10,819 bases of DNA from Bacteroidota bacterium (GTDB lineage: Bacteria; Bacteroidota; Bacteroidia; Chitinophagales; UBA10324), in the NCBI GenBank assembly GCA_003455275.1, contig DMRR01000269.1, forward strand, positions 1-10,819, read 5' to 3'. Under the pieces are notes generated by a model that was not told the origin of the DNA, made no database searches, and saw nothing but the letters and a program-made list of their open reading frames with translations. Shown here in pieces: positions 1 through 7,394 of the stretch. Numbering within the stretch: position 1 is the stretch's first letter; each line of letters starts with the position of its first letter. A program made the translations under genes and the position numbers.

Positions 1-356
1 GTATTGAATTCTTCATTCCAAACAATTGTCTTAATGCCCGATGCTGTGCGCGCTTCTTCTATCGTGTATTTGTGTCCTTCCCATACAGCAATGGTTTCAT
101 TTGTTTTACGCAGGAACAAAACTTCTTTGTATTCCGGCTTTGGAGAATCAGGATAGAGAATCAGCATCGTGTCTTCCTGGTCAATTCCGGTGAGCCAGAA
201 CAAATCAGCATTTTGTTTGAACGGATGCAAACCATCACCACTCTTGGGCATTTGGTCATTGGCATGAAACACAGCGATGGAGTTGGTTTTCATTTTCGCA
301 GTGAACCGTTTGCGGTTTTCAATAAAGAGAGAGGAAGGTGCGGCTGAATATTTCAT
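1..356 (-). CDS. pepP: Xaa-Pro aminopeptidase (aminopeptidase P), N-terminal fragment
   Basis: Reading leftward from an ATG at 356-354, an open frame of 118 codons runs off the window edge. It begins MKYSAAPSSLFIENRKRF and continues with NSIAVFHANDQMP, QNADLFWLTGIDQED, LFLRKTNETIAVWEGHKYT and EEARTASGI. These are the hallmarks of the aminopeptidase P N-terminal (creatinase-like, non-catalytic) domain as found in Bacteroidetes. In the family this domain precedes a metal-dependent 'pita-bread' peptidase domain that removes the N-terminal residue from X-Pro peptides in the cytoplasm. That catalytic domain and its metal ligands lie outside the window, so activity cannot be judged here. No signal peptide is seen. 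The gene diverges from the deoxyhypusine-synthase-like gene at 538. An internal ATG at codon 22 (KMKTNSIAV) is possible, but the first ATG keeps the conserved SLFIENRKRF segment. Confidence 0.9.
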   Translation of the reverse strand, partial: MKYSAAPSSLFIENRKRFTAKMKTNSIAVFHANDQMPKSGDGLHPFKQNADLFWLTGIDQEDTMLILYPDSPKPEYKEVLFLRKTNETIAVWEGHKYTIEEARTASGIKTIVWNEEFN

Positions 357-385
357 GAATGTTTTTTTTCGAGCGGACGAATGTA

Positions 386-429
386 AAAGTTTAGGGATTT
401 TTGAAAGTGTTAAAGTTTAGAAAGTTTAA
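386..429. repeat. Three short direct repeats AAAGTTTA(G/A) in the divergent intergenic region
   Basis: The 181-bp gap between the aminopeptidase and DHS-like starts contains AAAGTTTAG at 386-394 and 412-420 and AAAGTTTAA at 421-429. The last two are directly abutting. They could be binding sites for a regulator of either divergent gene, but in AT-rich DNA such short words also recur by chance. Nearer the DHS-like start there is a small dyad, CCGAA (505-509) and TTCGG (514-518). Its role is unknown. No clear ribosome binding site is seen. Nothing else in this gap can be supported. Confidence 0.3.
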
Positions 430-537
430 TGCTTCTAAATATTTAGTCAGAGAATTGGGATAAATGAATTCCTTCCCTCACTAAAAAAATTATTTTCGCC
501 CGTTCCGAAATTCTTCGGGATAAAAAAATAATTCATC

Positions 538-1509
538 ATGAAAGGTCCTATCTCACAATTCATCACCCATCACTATCGCCACTTCAATTCAGCAGCACTT
601 GTTGATGCAGCAAAAGGATATGAAACACATCTCGCTGAAGGCGGAAAAATGATGATCACGCTTGCCGGTGCAATGAGTACAGCGGAATTGGGAATTTCAT
701 TGGCAGAAATGATTCGGCAGGATAAAGTGCAAATCATTTCCTGCACCGGAGCTAACCTTGAAGAGGATTTGATGAATCTTGTTGCCCACTCACATTACAA
801 GCGCGTGCCTCACTATCGCGATCTGAGTCCGCAGGATGAATGGAATCTTTTGGAGAATCATTACAACCGTGTTACTGACACCTGCATTCCTGAAGAAGAG
901 GCATTCCGCAGATTACAAAAACACATTCATGGTGTTTGGAAAAAAGCTGAAGACTCGGGCGAAAGATTTTTTCCGCACGAATACATGTATAAAATTTTAT
1001 TGAGCGGTGAGTTGAAACAGTATTATGAAATTGATCCGAAGGATTCCTGGATGCTGGCGGCTGCAGAAAAAAATATTCCGATTGTGGTTCCCGGCTGGGA
1101 AGACAGCACAATGGGAAACATCTTCGCTTCCTATTGTATCAAGGGCGAGCTGAAAGCAAGCACCATGAAGAGCGGTATCGAATACATGGTGTGGCTCGCA
1201 GATTGGTATCGAAAAAATTCAGGAGGCAAGGGAGTTGGCTTCTTCCAAATCGGAGGAGGCATCGCGGGTGATTTTCCTATTTGTGTTGTGCCGATGATGT
1301 ATCAGGATTTGGAGTGGCACGATGTTCCGTTCTGGAGTTACTTCTGCCAAATAAGCGACAGCACTACATCCTACGGTTCTTACAGCGGTGCAGTTCCCAA
1401 TGAAAAAATTACATGGGGCAAGCTTGATGTGAATACTCCGAAGTTTATTGTCGAGAGTGATGCTACGATTGTTGCTCCGCTCATTTTTGCTTACCTGCTG
1501 GGCTGGTAG
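538..1509 (+). CDS. Deoxyhypusine synthase-like protein (bacterial DHS family)
   Basis: The 323-residue product belongs to the deoxyhypusine synthase fold family (NAD-dependent transfer of an aminobutyl group from spermidine). Visible family landmarks are TLAGAMSTAELG (41-52), the NAD-contacting SCTGANLEED (68-77), PGWEDSTMGN (185-194), the glycine run FFQIGGGIAGDF (235-246) and the C-terminal PNEKITWGKL (287-296). In eukaryotic DHS the glycine run is GGGVVK, whose Lys forms the enamine/imine with the aminobutyl group. Here that position is Gly244, with no Lys adjacent, and the His of the IFFHSY segment is also absent (IFASYC, 195-200). Bacteria have no eIF5A, so the true reaction is unlikely to be hypusination. 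A role in polyamine metabolism (a spermidine- or homospermidine-type transfer) is inference. The ATG start has no strong ribosome site. An ABC exporter follows after 16 bp. Confidence 0.88.
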   Translation: MKGPISQFITHHYRHFNSAALVDAAKGYETHLAEGGKMMITLAGAMSTAELGISLAEMIRQDKVQIISCTGANLEEDLMNLVAHSHYKRVPHYRDLSPQDEWNLLENHYNRVTDTCIPEEEAFRRLQKHIHGVWKKAEDSGERFFPHEYMYKILLSGELKQYYEIDPKDSWMLAAAEKNIPIVVPGWEDSTMGNIFASYCIKGELKASTMKSGIEYMVWLADWYRKNSGGKGVGFFQIGGGIAGDFPICVVPMMYQDLEWHDVPFWSYFCQISDSTTSYGSYSGAVPNEKITWGKLDVNTPKFIVESDATIVAPLIFAYLLGW

Positions 1510-1525
1510 TAATTAATATTGAAAG

Positions 1526-3298
1526 GTGAAATATCTCGCCAGCTTAAATAAATATTTCTGGAAATACCGGTGGCGGCTCGGGCTTGGAATAATTTTTATT
1601 TTTCTGAGCAATCTCTTCGGTGTTTTAACTCCTCAGGTGGTTCGTTTCGCGGTAGATGAAACAATCGATGAGGTTACTAAAAGTCATAACTCCAATACGG
1701 TAGTGGGTAATGTTTTCGCTCACACTATTCTCTGGACTGCTGCACTCATTTTAGGATTAGCATTATTGCGCGGATTGTTTTTGTTTTTCATGCGGCAGAC
1801 AATCATTGTCATGAGCCGATACATAGAATTCGACCAGAAGAATGAACTCTACAATCATTACCAGCAACTTGATTCAAATTTTTATAAAGAGAATGCTACC
1901 GGAGATTTGATGTCACGCATTACAGAAGATGTATCGCGTGTGCGCATGTATGTTGGGCCGGCGGTGATGTATGTAATCAATACAGTTATTCTCTTTGCAA
2001 TGGTCATGGTTGTCATGTGGAATGTGAACCCTGAACTGGCCATGTATGCGCTTATTCCATTGCCGCTTCTCGCATTGTGCATTTTTTTATTGAACAGTGT
2101 AATTGAACGCAAGAGTGAAAAAATTCAACAGCAACTTTCTACACTGACCTCTGCTGCTCAGGAAACTTTTAGCGGCATTCGGGTTTTGAAAGCATACACG
2201 CAGGAATTTCTGACAGAAAAATTTTTTGAGAAAGAAAATATCGAATACAAGCGCCGGCAAATGAGTTTAGCGAAAACTGAATCAGTTTTTTTTCCAACAA
2301 TTTTTTTATTAGTCGGACTCAGTACTTTACTGGTAATTTTTATCGGAGGAAAAAAAGTAATTGAAGGAACCATTACTCCCGGAAACATTGCTGAATTTGT
2401 TATGTACATAAATATGCTTACATGGCCCATTGCATCTATGGGATGGGTGCTGGCACAGGTTCAGCGCGCAGCAGCTTCTCAAAAAAGAATAAATGAATTT
2501 CTCTCCGTTCAACCGGACATAAAAAACCCAACTGAAGAAAAAAGTATTCCCAAGGGCGGAATTGAATTTCATCGGGTCTCATTTACCTACCGAAACACCG
2601 GAATCACGGCCTTAAAAAATATTTCGTTTCGATTATTACCCGGAGAAAAAATGGCTGTCATTGGCAGAACTGGTTCAGGTAAATCAACACTTGCTTCATT
2701 ACTTACGAGGCATTATGATGTAAGTGAGGGCGGAATATTAATTGGAGGAAAGGATGTTCGTGCTCTCAATCTTGAAGAGTTGAGATCGCATGTAAGAGTA
2801 GTGCCACAGGATGTTTTCCTGTTTTCTGATACAGTGTCAAATAATATTTCTTTTGGAAACGACCATGTAAATAATCATACAATTAAGGAATATGCAGTTC
2901 ATGCATCCGTGGCAAATGATATAGAACAATTGCCAGACGCTTTTGAAACTATGGTTGGTGAAAGAGGTGTAATGTTAAGCGGCGGGCAAAAACAACGGAT
3001 CACAATTGCACGCGCATTAATTTCAAATCCTGCTGTTTTGGTTTTAGATGATTGCCTTTCTGCTGTAGATTCAAAAACTGAGTATCACATTCTGCGTCAG
3101 TTCAATCAACTGCTTGAACACAAAACGGCCATTGTTATTACGCACCGAATTTTCTCCCTTCTGCATTTTGATAAAATAATTGTTCTGGATAAGGGAAGTA
3201 TTGTTGAAGAGGGAAAACACGAAGAATTATTAAGGAGGCAAGGGCTATACTACCAGCTATATGAGTTGCAAAAGCAAGAAGAAAAAAATACCCTATGA
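1526..3298 (+). CDS. ABC exporter half-transporter, fused permease and ATPase (MdlB/MsbA-like)
   Basis: This 590-residue inner-membrane exporter has the type IV ABC layout. Six hydrophobic helices lie at about 18-37, 66-90, 143-165, 169-189, 255-275 and 285-310, followed by the nucleotide-binding domain from about 345. Motifs are Walker A GRTGSGKST (380-388), Q-loop Gln428 in VVPQDVF, signature LSGGQKQR (484-491), Walker B VLVLDD (504-509), D-loop SAVD (512-515) and H-loop His540 in ITHR. The catalytic Glu after Walker B is Asp509, the form seen in the degenerate-site subunit of heterodimeric exporters, while the signature motif is canonical. No partner gene is nearby. Substrate is not predictable (lipid, drug or peptide). 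The start is GTG, because an in-frame TGA lies two codons upstream at 1520-1522. It is probably co-transcribed with the preceding DHS-like gene. Confidence 0.93.
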   Translation: MKYLASLNKYFWKYRWRLGLGIIFIFLSNLFGVLTPQVVRFAVDETIDEVTKSHNSNTVVGNVFAHTILWTAALILGLALLRGLFLFFMRQTIIVMSRYIEFDQKNELYNHYQQLDSNFYKENATGDLMSRITEDVSRVRMYVGPAVMYVINTVILFAMVMVVMWNVNPELAMYALIPLPLLALCIFLLNSVIERKSEKIQQQLSTLTSAAQETFSGIRVLKAYTQEFLTEKFFEKENIEYKRRQMSLAKTESVFFPTIFLLVGLSTLLVIFIGGKKVIEGTITPGNIAEFVMYINMLTWPIASMGWVLAQVQRAAASQKRINEFLSVQPDIKNPTEEKSIPKGGIEFHRVSFTYRNTGITALKNISFRLLPGEKMAVIGRTGSGKSTLASLLTRHYDVSEGGILIGGKDVRALNLEELRSHVRVVPQDVFLFSDTVSNNISFGNDHVNNHTIKEYAVHASVANDIEQLPDAFETMVGERGVMLSGGQKQRITIARALISNPAVLVLDDCLSAVDSKTEYHILRQFNQLLEHKTAIVITHRIFSLLHFDKIIVLDKGSIVEEGKHEELLRRQGLYYQLYELQKQEEKNTL

Positions 3299-3362
3299 TT
3301 TTGAAGCATAGTTTGGAAATCTATATTTGAGACACAAAAAATATCATTCAAAAATTAATTCA

Positions 3363-3833
3363 GTGGAAGACAGAAAAAGAGAAGAGCCGGTACACTCTGT
3401 AAAAATCAGAGCCGGAAGAAAAAGGACTTATTTTTTAGATGTCCGTGAAACAAAGAATAATGATTATTACATTACTCTGAATGAAACCCGAAAAAGAATG
3501 GATGGCGGTTATGATCGTTCAAGGATTTATCTTTATAAAGAGGATTTTAATTCTTTTTTGAAATCACTTACAAGTGTGATTGATCATGTAAAGGGAATGA
3601 TGCCCGGATATGATTTTGATGAATTTGCGAAGAAGCAGGAAGAGTATGAGCGGTTGAAAGCGGAGCAAATTGCAAATGGAACCTGGGATCCATCAAAACA
3701 AAACAGTAATAGCAATGAGAATTATGGATCTGATTCACCCAGACATAATTCGGGAAGTGAAGAAAATATTGGTTCAGCACCACCGTCAGATTCATCTGCA
3801 CCGGCTTCTAACGATGAAGAGCTAAAATGGTAA
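3363..3833 (+). CDS. PUR-alpha-like DNA/RNA-binding protein (DUF3276 type)
   Basis: With a GTG start at 3363 the product is 156 residues. The N-terminal part carries the bacterial PUR-repeat signature: SVKIRAGRKRTYFLDVRE (12-29), NDYYITLNETRKR (32-44) and RIYLYKEDFNSFL (54-66). In this family the beta-beta-beta-beta-alpha PUR repeat dimerises and binds single-stranded DNA or RNA. After about residue 108 comes a low-complexity tail rich in Asn, Ser, Pro and Glu, ending DEELKW, probably disordered. An in-frame TTG at 3327 would add 12 residues (RHKKYHSKINS). I prefer the GTG because family members begin only a few residues before the PUR core, but neither start has a clear ribosome site. It lies 64 bp after the ABC gene on the same strand and is followed by a hairpin. 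Cellular role in this organism is unknown. Confidence 0.82.
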   Translation: MEDRKREEPVHSVKIRAGRKRTYFLDVRETKNNDYYITLNETRKRMDGGYDRSRIYLYKEDFNSFLKSLTSVIDHVKGMMPGYDFDEFAKKQEEYERLKAEQIANGTWDPSKQNSNSNENYGSDSPRHNSGSEENIGSAPPSDSSAPASNDEELKW

Positions 3834-3841
3834 ACTGAAAG

Positions 3842-3894
3842 ATCAGGCAAATTAAAATGCAGGAAAATATGCCTGCATGAAATCATTTCCTGAT
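3842..3894. terminator. Nested hairpin between convergent genes, possible bidirectional terminator
   Basis: An inner stem pairs ATGCAGG (3857-3863) with CCTGCAT (3872-3878) across an 8-base loop. An outer pair is ATCAGG (3842-3847) with CCTGAT (3889-3894). It lies exactly between the stop of the PUR-like gene (3833) and the stop of the convergent small gene (3900), which is where a shared terminator is expected. There is no long U tract on either side, so intrinsic termination is plausible but not assured. Confidence 0.5.
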
Positions 3895-3899
3895 TATTC

Positions 3900-4184
3900 T
3901 TAGATATACTTTTCTCCGAAAATTATTTCGGTTGGATGATTGTTCCCAGCCAGCGGAATTGGATTGTTATGAGTATGCAATGGAATCAGGCTTTGGATAT
4001 TGCTAAAATCATTTTCGTGAGCAGCATAAATGGTCCATCCATATATTGAATCAGCATTGTTAAAGTCTTTTTTACGAATCCAGTTTCCCTGAATATCGAG
4101 ACGGAAAACTTCCTCGTCCTGCCCGGTAATTGGGTTTGCTTTCTGCCAAACCTCCCTTATGAGTTGACCATTTATTTCCATCAT
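3900..4184 (-). CDS. Small HNH-nuclease-like protein, apparently without catalytic residues
   Basis: The 94-residue product starts at an ATG pair (4184-4179). A TTG further up at 4220 is open but less likely. Its sequence follows the pattern of small bacterial HNH proteins: IREVWQKANPITGQDEEVFR (9-28), then LDIQGNWIRKKDF (29-41), SIYGWTIYAAHE (46-57), and SNIQSLIPLHTHNN (61-74). In those relatives the motif is YGWEIDH followed by a loop, then a LxNLxPLxxxxN segment. Here the Asp-His after GW is replaced (TIYAAH), so the beta-beta-alpha metal site looks incomplete while the scaffold and the late Asn pair remain. The relation is from memory of the pattern, not from a search. It sits alone, convergent with the PUR-like gene and 126 bp downstream of the DUF5686 gene. 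It may be a non-catalytic nucleic-acid-binding derivative. Confidence 0.6.
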   Translation of the reverse strand: MMEINGQLIREVWQKANPITGQDEEVFRLDIQGNWIRKKDFNNADSIYGWTIYAAHENDFSNIQSLIPLHTHNNPIPLAGNNHPTEIIFGEKYI

Positions 4185-4310
4185 GTCGGAAAAATAGCAA
4201 AAACTTTTTTGAATAATCAAGGAGAAAATTTGATCAGGTTGAAAACAGAATAAAATCGTTATTCAGAATAAAAAAACTGCAAAAAAAATTTATATCATGT
4301 GCAGAAATAA

Positions 4311-6797
4311 TTATCCTGAAACATAGAAAGCAACCTTTAACGCGAGATTATCCTTCCATTGAGGAAGTATGAAATAGCCCCACCGATAATAACCGCCAAT
4401 TCCAATTCCAAACCGAACCGCGCCCAAAAATTTTTTGCTTACAATATTGTTAACTACCAAACCGGATTCAGTATAAGGTTTCTCCGGTTGTTTGAACAAA
4501 ATGGATGAATGAAGTTCAGGATCATGCAGCGCTCCAATTGCTGCACTGGTTGAAAACAAAACCTTTGGTCTGAATTTGCCTTTTTTAAAAATGAGCGATC
4601 CAAAATCCTGTTCCCAGAAAAGAGCAGCATATTGATCATAAATGAATTCATTCACACGCATGGTTTGAAAGTTACTGTAAGAGTATAATCCAAATAATGT
4701 GTAGTTTCCTTTACATGAAAAAAGCTCTGACACAGGAAGGGTAGAGGTCGCGTAACCTGCATAACCTTGTAAATAAGTTTCTCCGAAACGCTTGGAAGGA
4801 AAATCGTAATAAAATTTAAGATCAAATTTCCAATAGTCGAACTGTCCGTTCAGCACCTTCATTCCATGTGTGACATTGAACCATAAAACTGGAAATGGAT
4901 CATAAGCTTCAAAGTTTTGCCCGAACGACTTTACAACTTTTTCCTTGTAAGCATACCTGCAGCTAAGTTTGATACCGGTGAAAATAAATGGAGCCGAAAC
5001 CGGTTCATGATTTTGAGGAGAATGGTAAGTGTAATCAAAGGCAGGAAGTTTCTGTGCCTCGAAAGCAGAAAACTCGAAATTCAGGAATCGAAAATTTCTA
5101 CCCGTAACAGAGATCGAATATCGATCTGTGAGATCAAAACGATTGATGATTGTGTTTCTCCATTTTTGGGTGTTGCCAAAAAAATTATTGTGATAAAAAT
5201 CAACGCCGCCGCTTTCCTCATAATCATGCGTGTATTGAAATGAAAGCGTGCTGTTATATTGTTCTGAAAAAATCAGTTTCAAATTTGCGCCATACTTCCA
5301 GACATGATCGTTTAGACCATATCCACCATATCCGGCAAGTGTAAATGATTTCGAAATTTTTTCATTGGTCATTAATCCAATTCCGAAACGATAATTTTCT
5401 TTCGCATTAATTTTTACAATGTTCGAAATATCAATGCTTATCGGTCCAATTGGAAACTTGCTTAGCATCAGTGCAGTTACAATCCGAAGTTTGGTATCCA
5501 GGTGGCGTGCACTTCCCAAACTATCCATGTCATGATAAGTGTTTTGCTCCTTTTCAGTCAGCAAATCCGGTCGAACAGTGTTCCAGTAATTTTCGTCGCG
5601 CGTTCCTGCTCCGGATTCAATCTGTTGACCAATCCCATCAAAAACATTTGAATGAATATCAGGGTTAATCTTCACGCTGTCGATATAAGTTCTTCCTTGA
5701 AAAAAAACTTTAAGCCCCGGTTTAAGAAAATTGTTATAATGAATATTGGTATTGTATTGATTCGGAAACCAGTGAATTCCATCTGGCTTATTATAATCTT
5801 GTTCCACTTTTACAATCATAGCAAGACCTGCTGTGTCAAAGGGTTCAGCAATCACATGCTGAATTGCATAGCTCCTGCTGTTAATGAACAAGGTTCCCTT
5901 TAATGACATAAATGTTTTTCCTTTTCTTGGTTTGAAACTGATGTGATAAATAGTATCGGTTCCACTGTAGGTAGTGTCGTCAATATTGAAGAAATATAAA
6001 TTTGAACTTCCTTCACTGACAGGATTGAGATAATCAATTTCAACCAAACTTATAAAGTGATCATAAAATGAAAATGGCTGCAACTGACTTGCATCAAGAG
6101 AAAAGTTAGGGTCCTTTAGTCCACTCACTTTTGTAGCAATAACAAATTGCTTTTTTAGCCCGGGCTTTTTAAAAATCGTTTCAATCTGACTTTCCATTAT
6201 CATCAGGTAATTACCTTTGAGATATTCCATCAACTCACGCGTAGTGTCACCTGATTTTACTTTTTCTGCGGCTGAGGCATCAGCTGTATAGAGGAATTTA
6301 TTGTAAGATGAAAAACTGTATGCACCCAGATTGGCAGGATCGTTTTCTTTACTGTGCTTCACAGCTTCTCTTATTATTCTGTTTGCAGGATTTTCACCCG
6401 ATAAAATGGTTACATCCTCTAACTCCTGATCTTCTGTTTGCAACAAAATTTTTATTGGAGTTTTTGAATCAGAAAAAGTTAAATCAGTGTCCCTGGTTTT
6501 GTATCCTACATAACTTATGGTAATGTGTATGAAAGAAGAAGGTGAAGTGAATGAAAATTTACCATCCATATCTGTGCGCGTTCCATCGGTTGAATGATTA
6601 TATAAAATAGTGACAAATGGCAGCGGCTCAAAGGTGACTGAGTCCATTACCTTACCGGTGAAAGTATATTGGGCAAACGATTGGAGGCAAAAGACAGAAG
6701 ACACAAGACTAAAGAAAAGTTGCAACAGAAATATTCTTTGAAAGAAAAATCCGGCAACCTGTAATCTTTTCCGCTTCTGCCTTCTTACATCAAGCAT
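4311..6797 (-). CDS. DUF5686 outer-membrane protein with carboxypeptidase-regulatory-like domain
   Basis: The 828-residue protein has a basic N-terminus, then a hydrophobic signal segment (about 16-43) ending SFAQ before YTFTGKV. Residues 45-130 form a carboxypeptidase-D regulatory-like beta sandwich: VMDSVTFEPLPFVTI, the TRTDMDGKFSF turn and ISYVGYKT. The DUF5686 signature NPANRIIREAVKHSK (136-150) with YSFSSYNKFLY follows. The remainder (about 420-828) is rich in alternating polar/aromatic strands typical of an outer-membrane beta barrel. No TonB plug-type motif was recognised, so this is not a classic SusC receptor. The family is widespread in Bacteroidetes, and its cargo and function are not established. 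Its ATG lies 3 bp beyond the dcd stop, suggesting translational coupling. The 15 residues ahead of the hydrophobic core (MLDVRRQKRKRLQVA) are longer than a usual signal n-region. No better in-frame start was found. Confidence 0.88.
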   Translation of the reverse strand: MLDVRRQKRKRLQVAGFFFQRIFLLQLFFSLVSSVFCLQSFAQYTFTGKVMDSVTFEPLPFVTILYNHSTDGTRTDMDGKFSFTSPSSFIHITISYVGYKTRDTDLTFSDSKTPIKILLQTEDQELEDVTILSGENPANRIIREAVKHSKENDPANLGAYSFSSYNKFLYTADASAAEKVKSGDTTRELMEYLKGNYLMIMESQIETIFKKPGLKKQFVIATKVSGLKDPNFSLDASQLQPFSFYDHFISLVEIDYLNPVSEGSSNLYFFNIDDTTYSGTDTIYHISFKPRKGKTFMSLKGTLFINSRSYAIQHVIAEPFDTAGLAMIVKVEQDYNKPDGIHWFPNQYNTNIHYNNFLKPGLKVFFQGRTYIDSVKINPDIHSNVFDGIGQQIESGAGTRDENYWNTVRPDLLTEKEQNTYHDMDSLGSARHLDTKLRIVTALMLSKFPIGPISIDISNIVKINAKENYRFGIGLMTNEKISKSFTLAGYGGYGLNDHVWKYGANLKLIFSEQYNSTLSFQYTHDYEESGGVDFYHNNFFGNTQKWRNTIINRFDLTDRYSISVTGRNFRFLNFEFSAFEAQKLPAFDYTYHSPQNHEPVSAPFIFTGIKLSCRYAYKEKVVKSFGQNFEAYDPFPVLWFNVTHGMKVLNGQFDYWKFDLKFYYDFPSKRFGETYLQGYAGYATSTLPVSELFSCKGNYTLFGLYSYSNFQTMRVNEFIYDQYAALFWEQDFGSLIFKKGKFRPKVLFSTSAAIGALHDPELHSSILFKQPEKPYTESGLVVNNIVSKKFLGAVRFGIGIGGYYRWGYFILPQWKDNLALKVAFYVSG

Positions 6798-6800
6798 ATT

Positions 6801-7337
6801 CTAAAATTTATTCTTCCACATCATGCTTTCTATTGGTTTGATAGAACGCTTACTGTATTTCGGATTTGCTTTTTTATTGTAAAGATTTTTTACATCGCCA
6901 TCTACCTTAAAATAAATCAACTGGCCAATAGGCATTCCGGCATAAATGCGAACGGGTTGTGAAACAGAAATTTCCAAAGTCCAGGTGTTGCAATATCCTA
7001 CATCACCCTTGCCTGCTGTCGCGTGAATGTCAATTCCAAGCCTGCCAACACTTGATTTCCCCTCCAAGAAAGGAACATGTGCATGCGTCTCTGTGTATTC
7101 TTCCGTCACCCCCAGGTAAAGCGTTCCCGGTTGCAGAACAAAACCTTCTTTCGGTATTATGAACTCATCAATAGTGTTATGTTTCTTCGCATCAAGCACA
7201 CGATCGTGATAGACCGCAAGATATTTTGCAAGATGTACATCGTAACTATTAGATCCCAGGCAATCAAGTTTAAATGGCTCAATCATAATGTTGCCTTTGT
7301 CAATCTCGTCAAGAATCATTTTGTCGCTTAGTATCAT
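6801..7337 (-). CDS. dcd: dCTP deaminase
   Basis: The 178-residue cytoplasmic enzyme converts dCTP to dUTP plus ammonia, feeding thymidylate synthesis. It matches Dcd throughout: MILSDKMILDEI at the start, LGSNSYDVHLAKYL (27-40), the substrate-contacting FLEGKSSVGRLG (90-101), HATAGKGDVGY (105-115), WTLEIS (119-124) with Glu122 as the expected catalytic base, and GMPIGQLIYF (134-143). Length and ending (ESMMWKNKF) agree with Bacteroidetes Dcd, so it looks intact. Bifunctional dCTP deaminase/dUTPase activity, known in some relatives, cannot be settled from sequence alone. The ATG at 7337 begins the conserved N-terminus. The gene is followed after 3 bp by the DUF5686 gene and preceded by the WD40 gene, 83 bp away, on the same strand. 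Co-transcription is likely but no functional tie is evident. Confidence 0.97.
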   Translation of the reverse strand: MILSDKMILDEIDKGNIMIEPFKLDCLGSNSYDVHLAKYLAVYHDRVLDAKKHNTIDEFIIPKEGFVLQPGTLYLGVTEEYTETHAHVPFLEGKSSVGRLGIDIHATAGKGDVGYCNTWTLEISVSQPVRIYAGMPIGQLIYFKVDGDVKNLYNKKANPKYSKRSIKPIESMMWKNKF

Positions 7338-7394
7338 TTCTTATAAATGTTATTTGTTTATTGTTAGTAGTTATTTGAAAACACAATTCTTTAT

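Noticed and set aside
72..347. Plus-strand open frame of 91 codons at the left edge
   Set aside because: The minus strand of the same bases encodes a clear aminopeptidase P N-terminal domain.
872..1111. Minus-strand open frame of 79 codons inside the DHS-like gene
   Set aside because: It is an antisense shadow of a well-supported gene, with no recognisable domain and no start context.
538..3833. A defence or other new multi-gene system formed by the DHS-like, ABC, PUR-like and HNH-like genes
   Set aside because: The PUR-like and ABC proteins are widespread housekeeping types, the HNH-like gene is convergent and separated by a hairpin, and no integrase, toxin or other defence hallmark is present.
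4248..4304. Weak AT-rich dyads (GAATAA/TTATTC and CTGCA/TGCAG) after the DUF5686 stop as a terminator
   Set aside because: Stems are short and AT-rich or have a long loop, so they are indistinguishable from chance in this composition. The 126-bp gap holds nothing else I can support.
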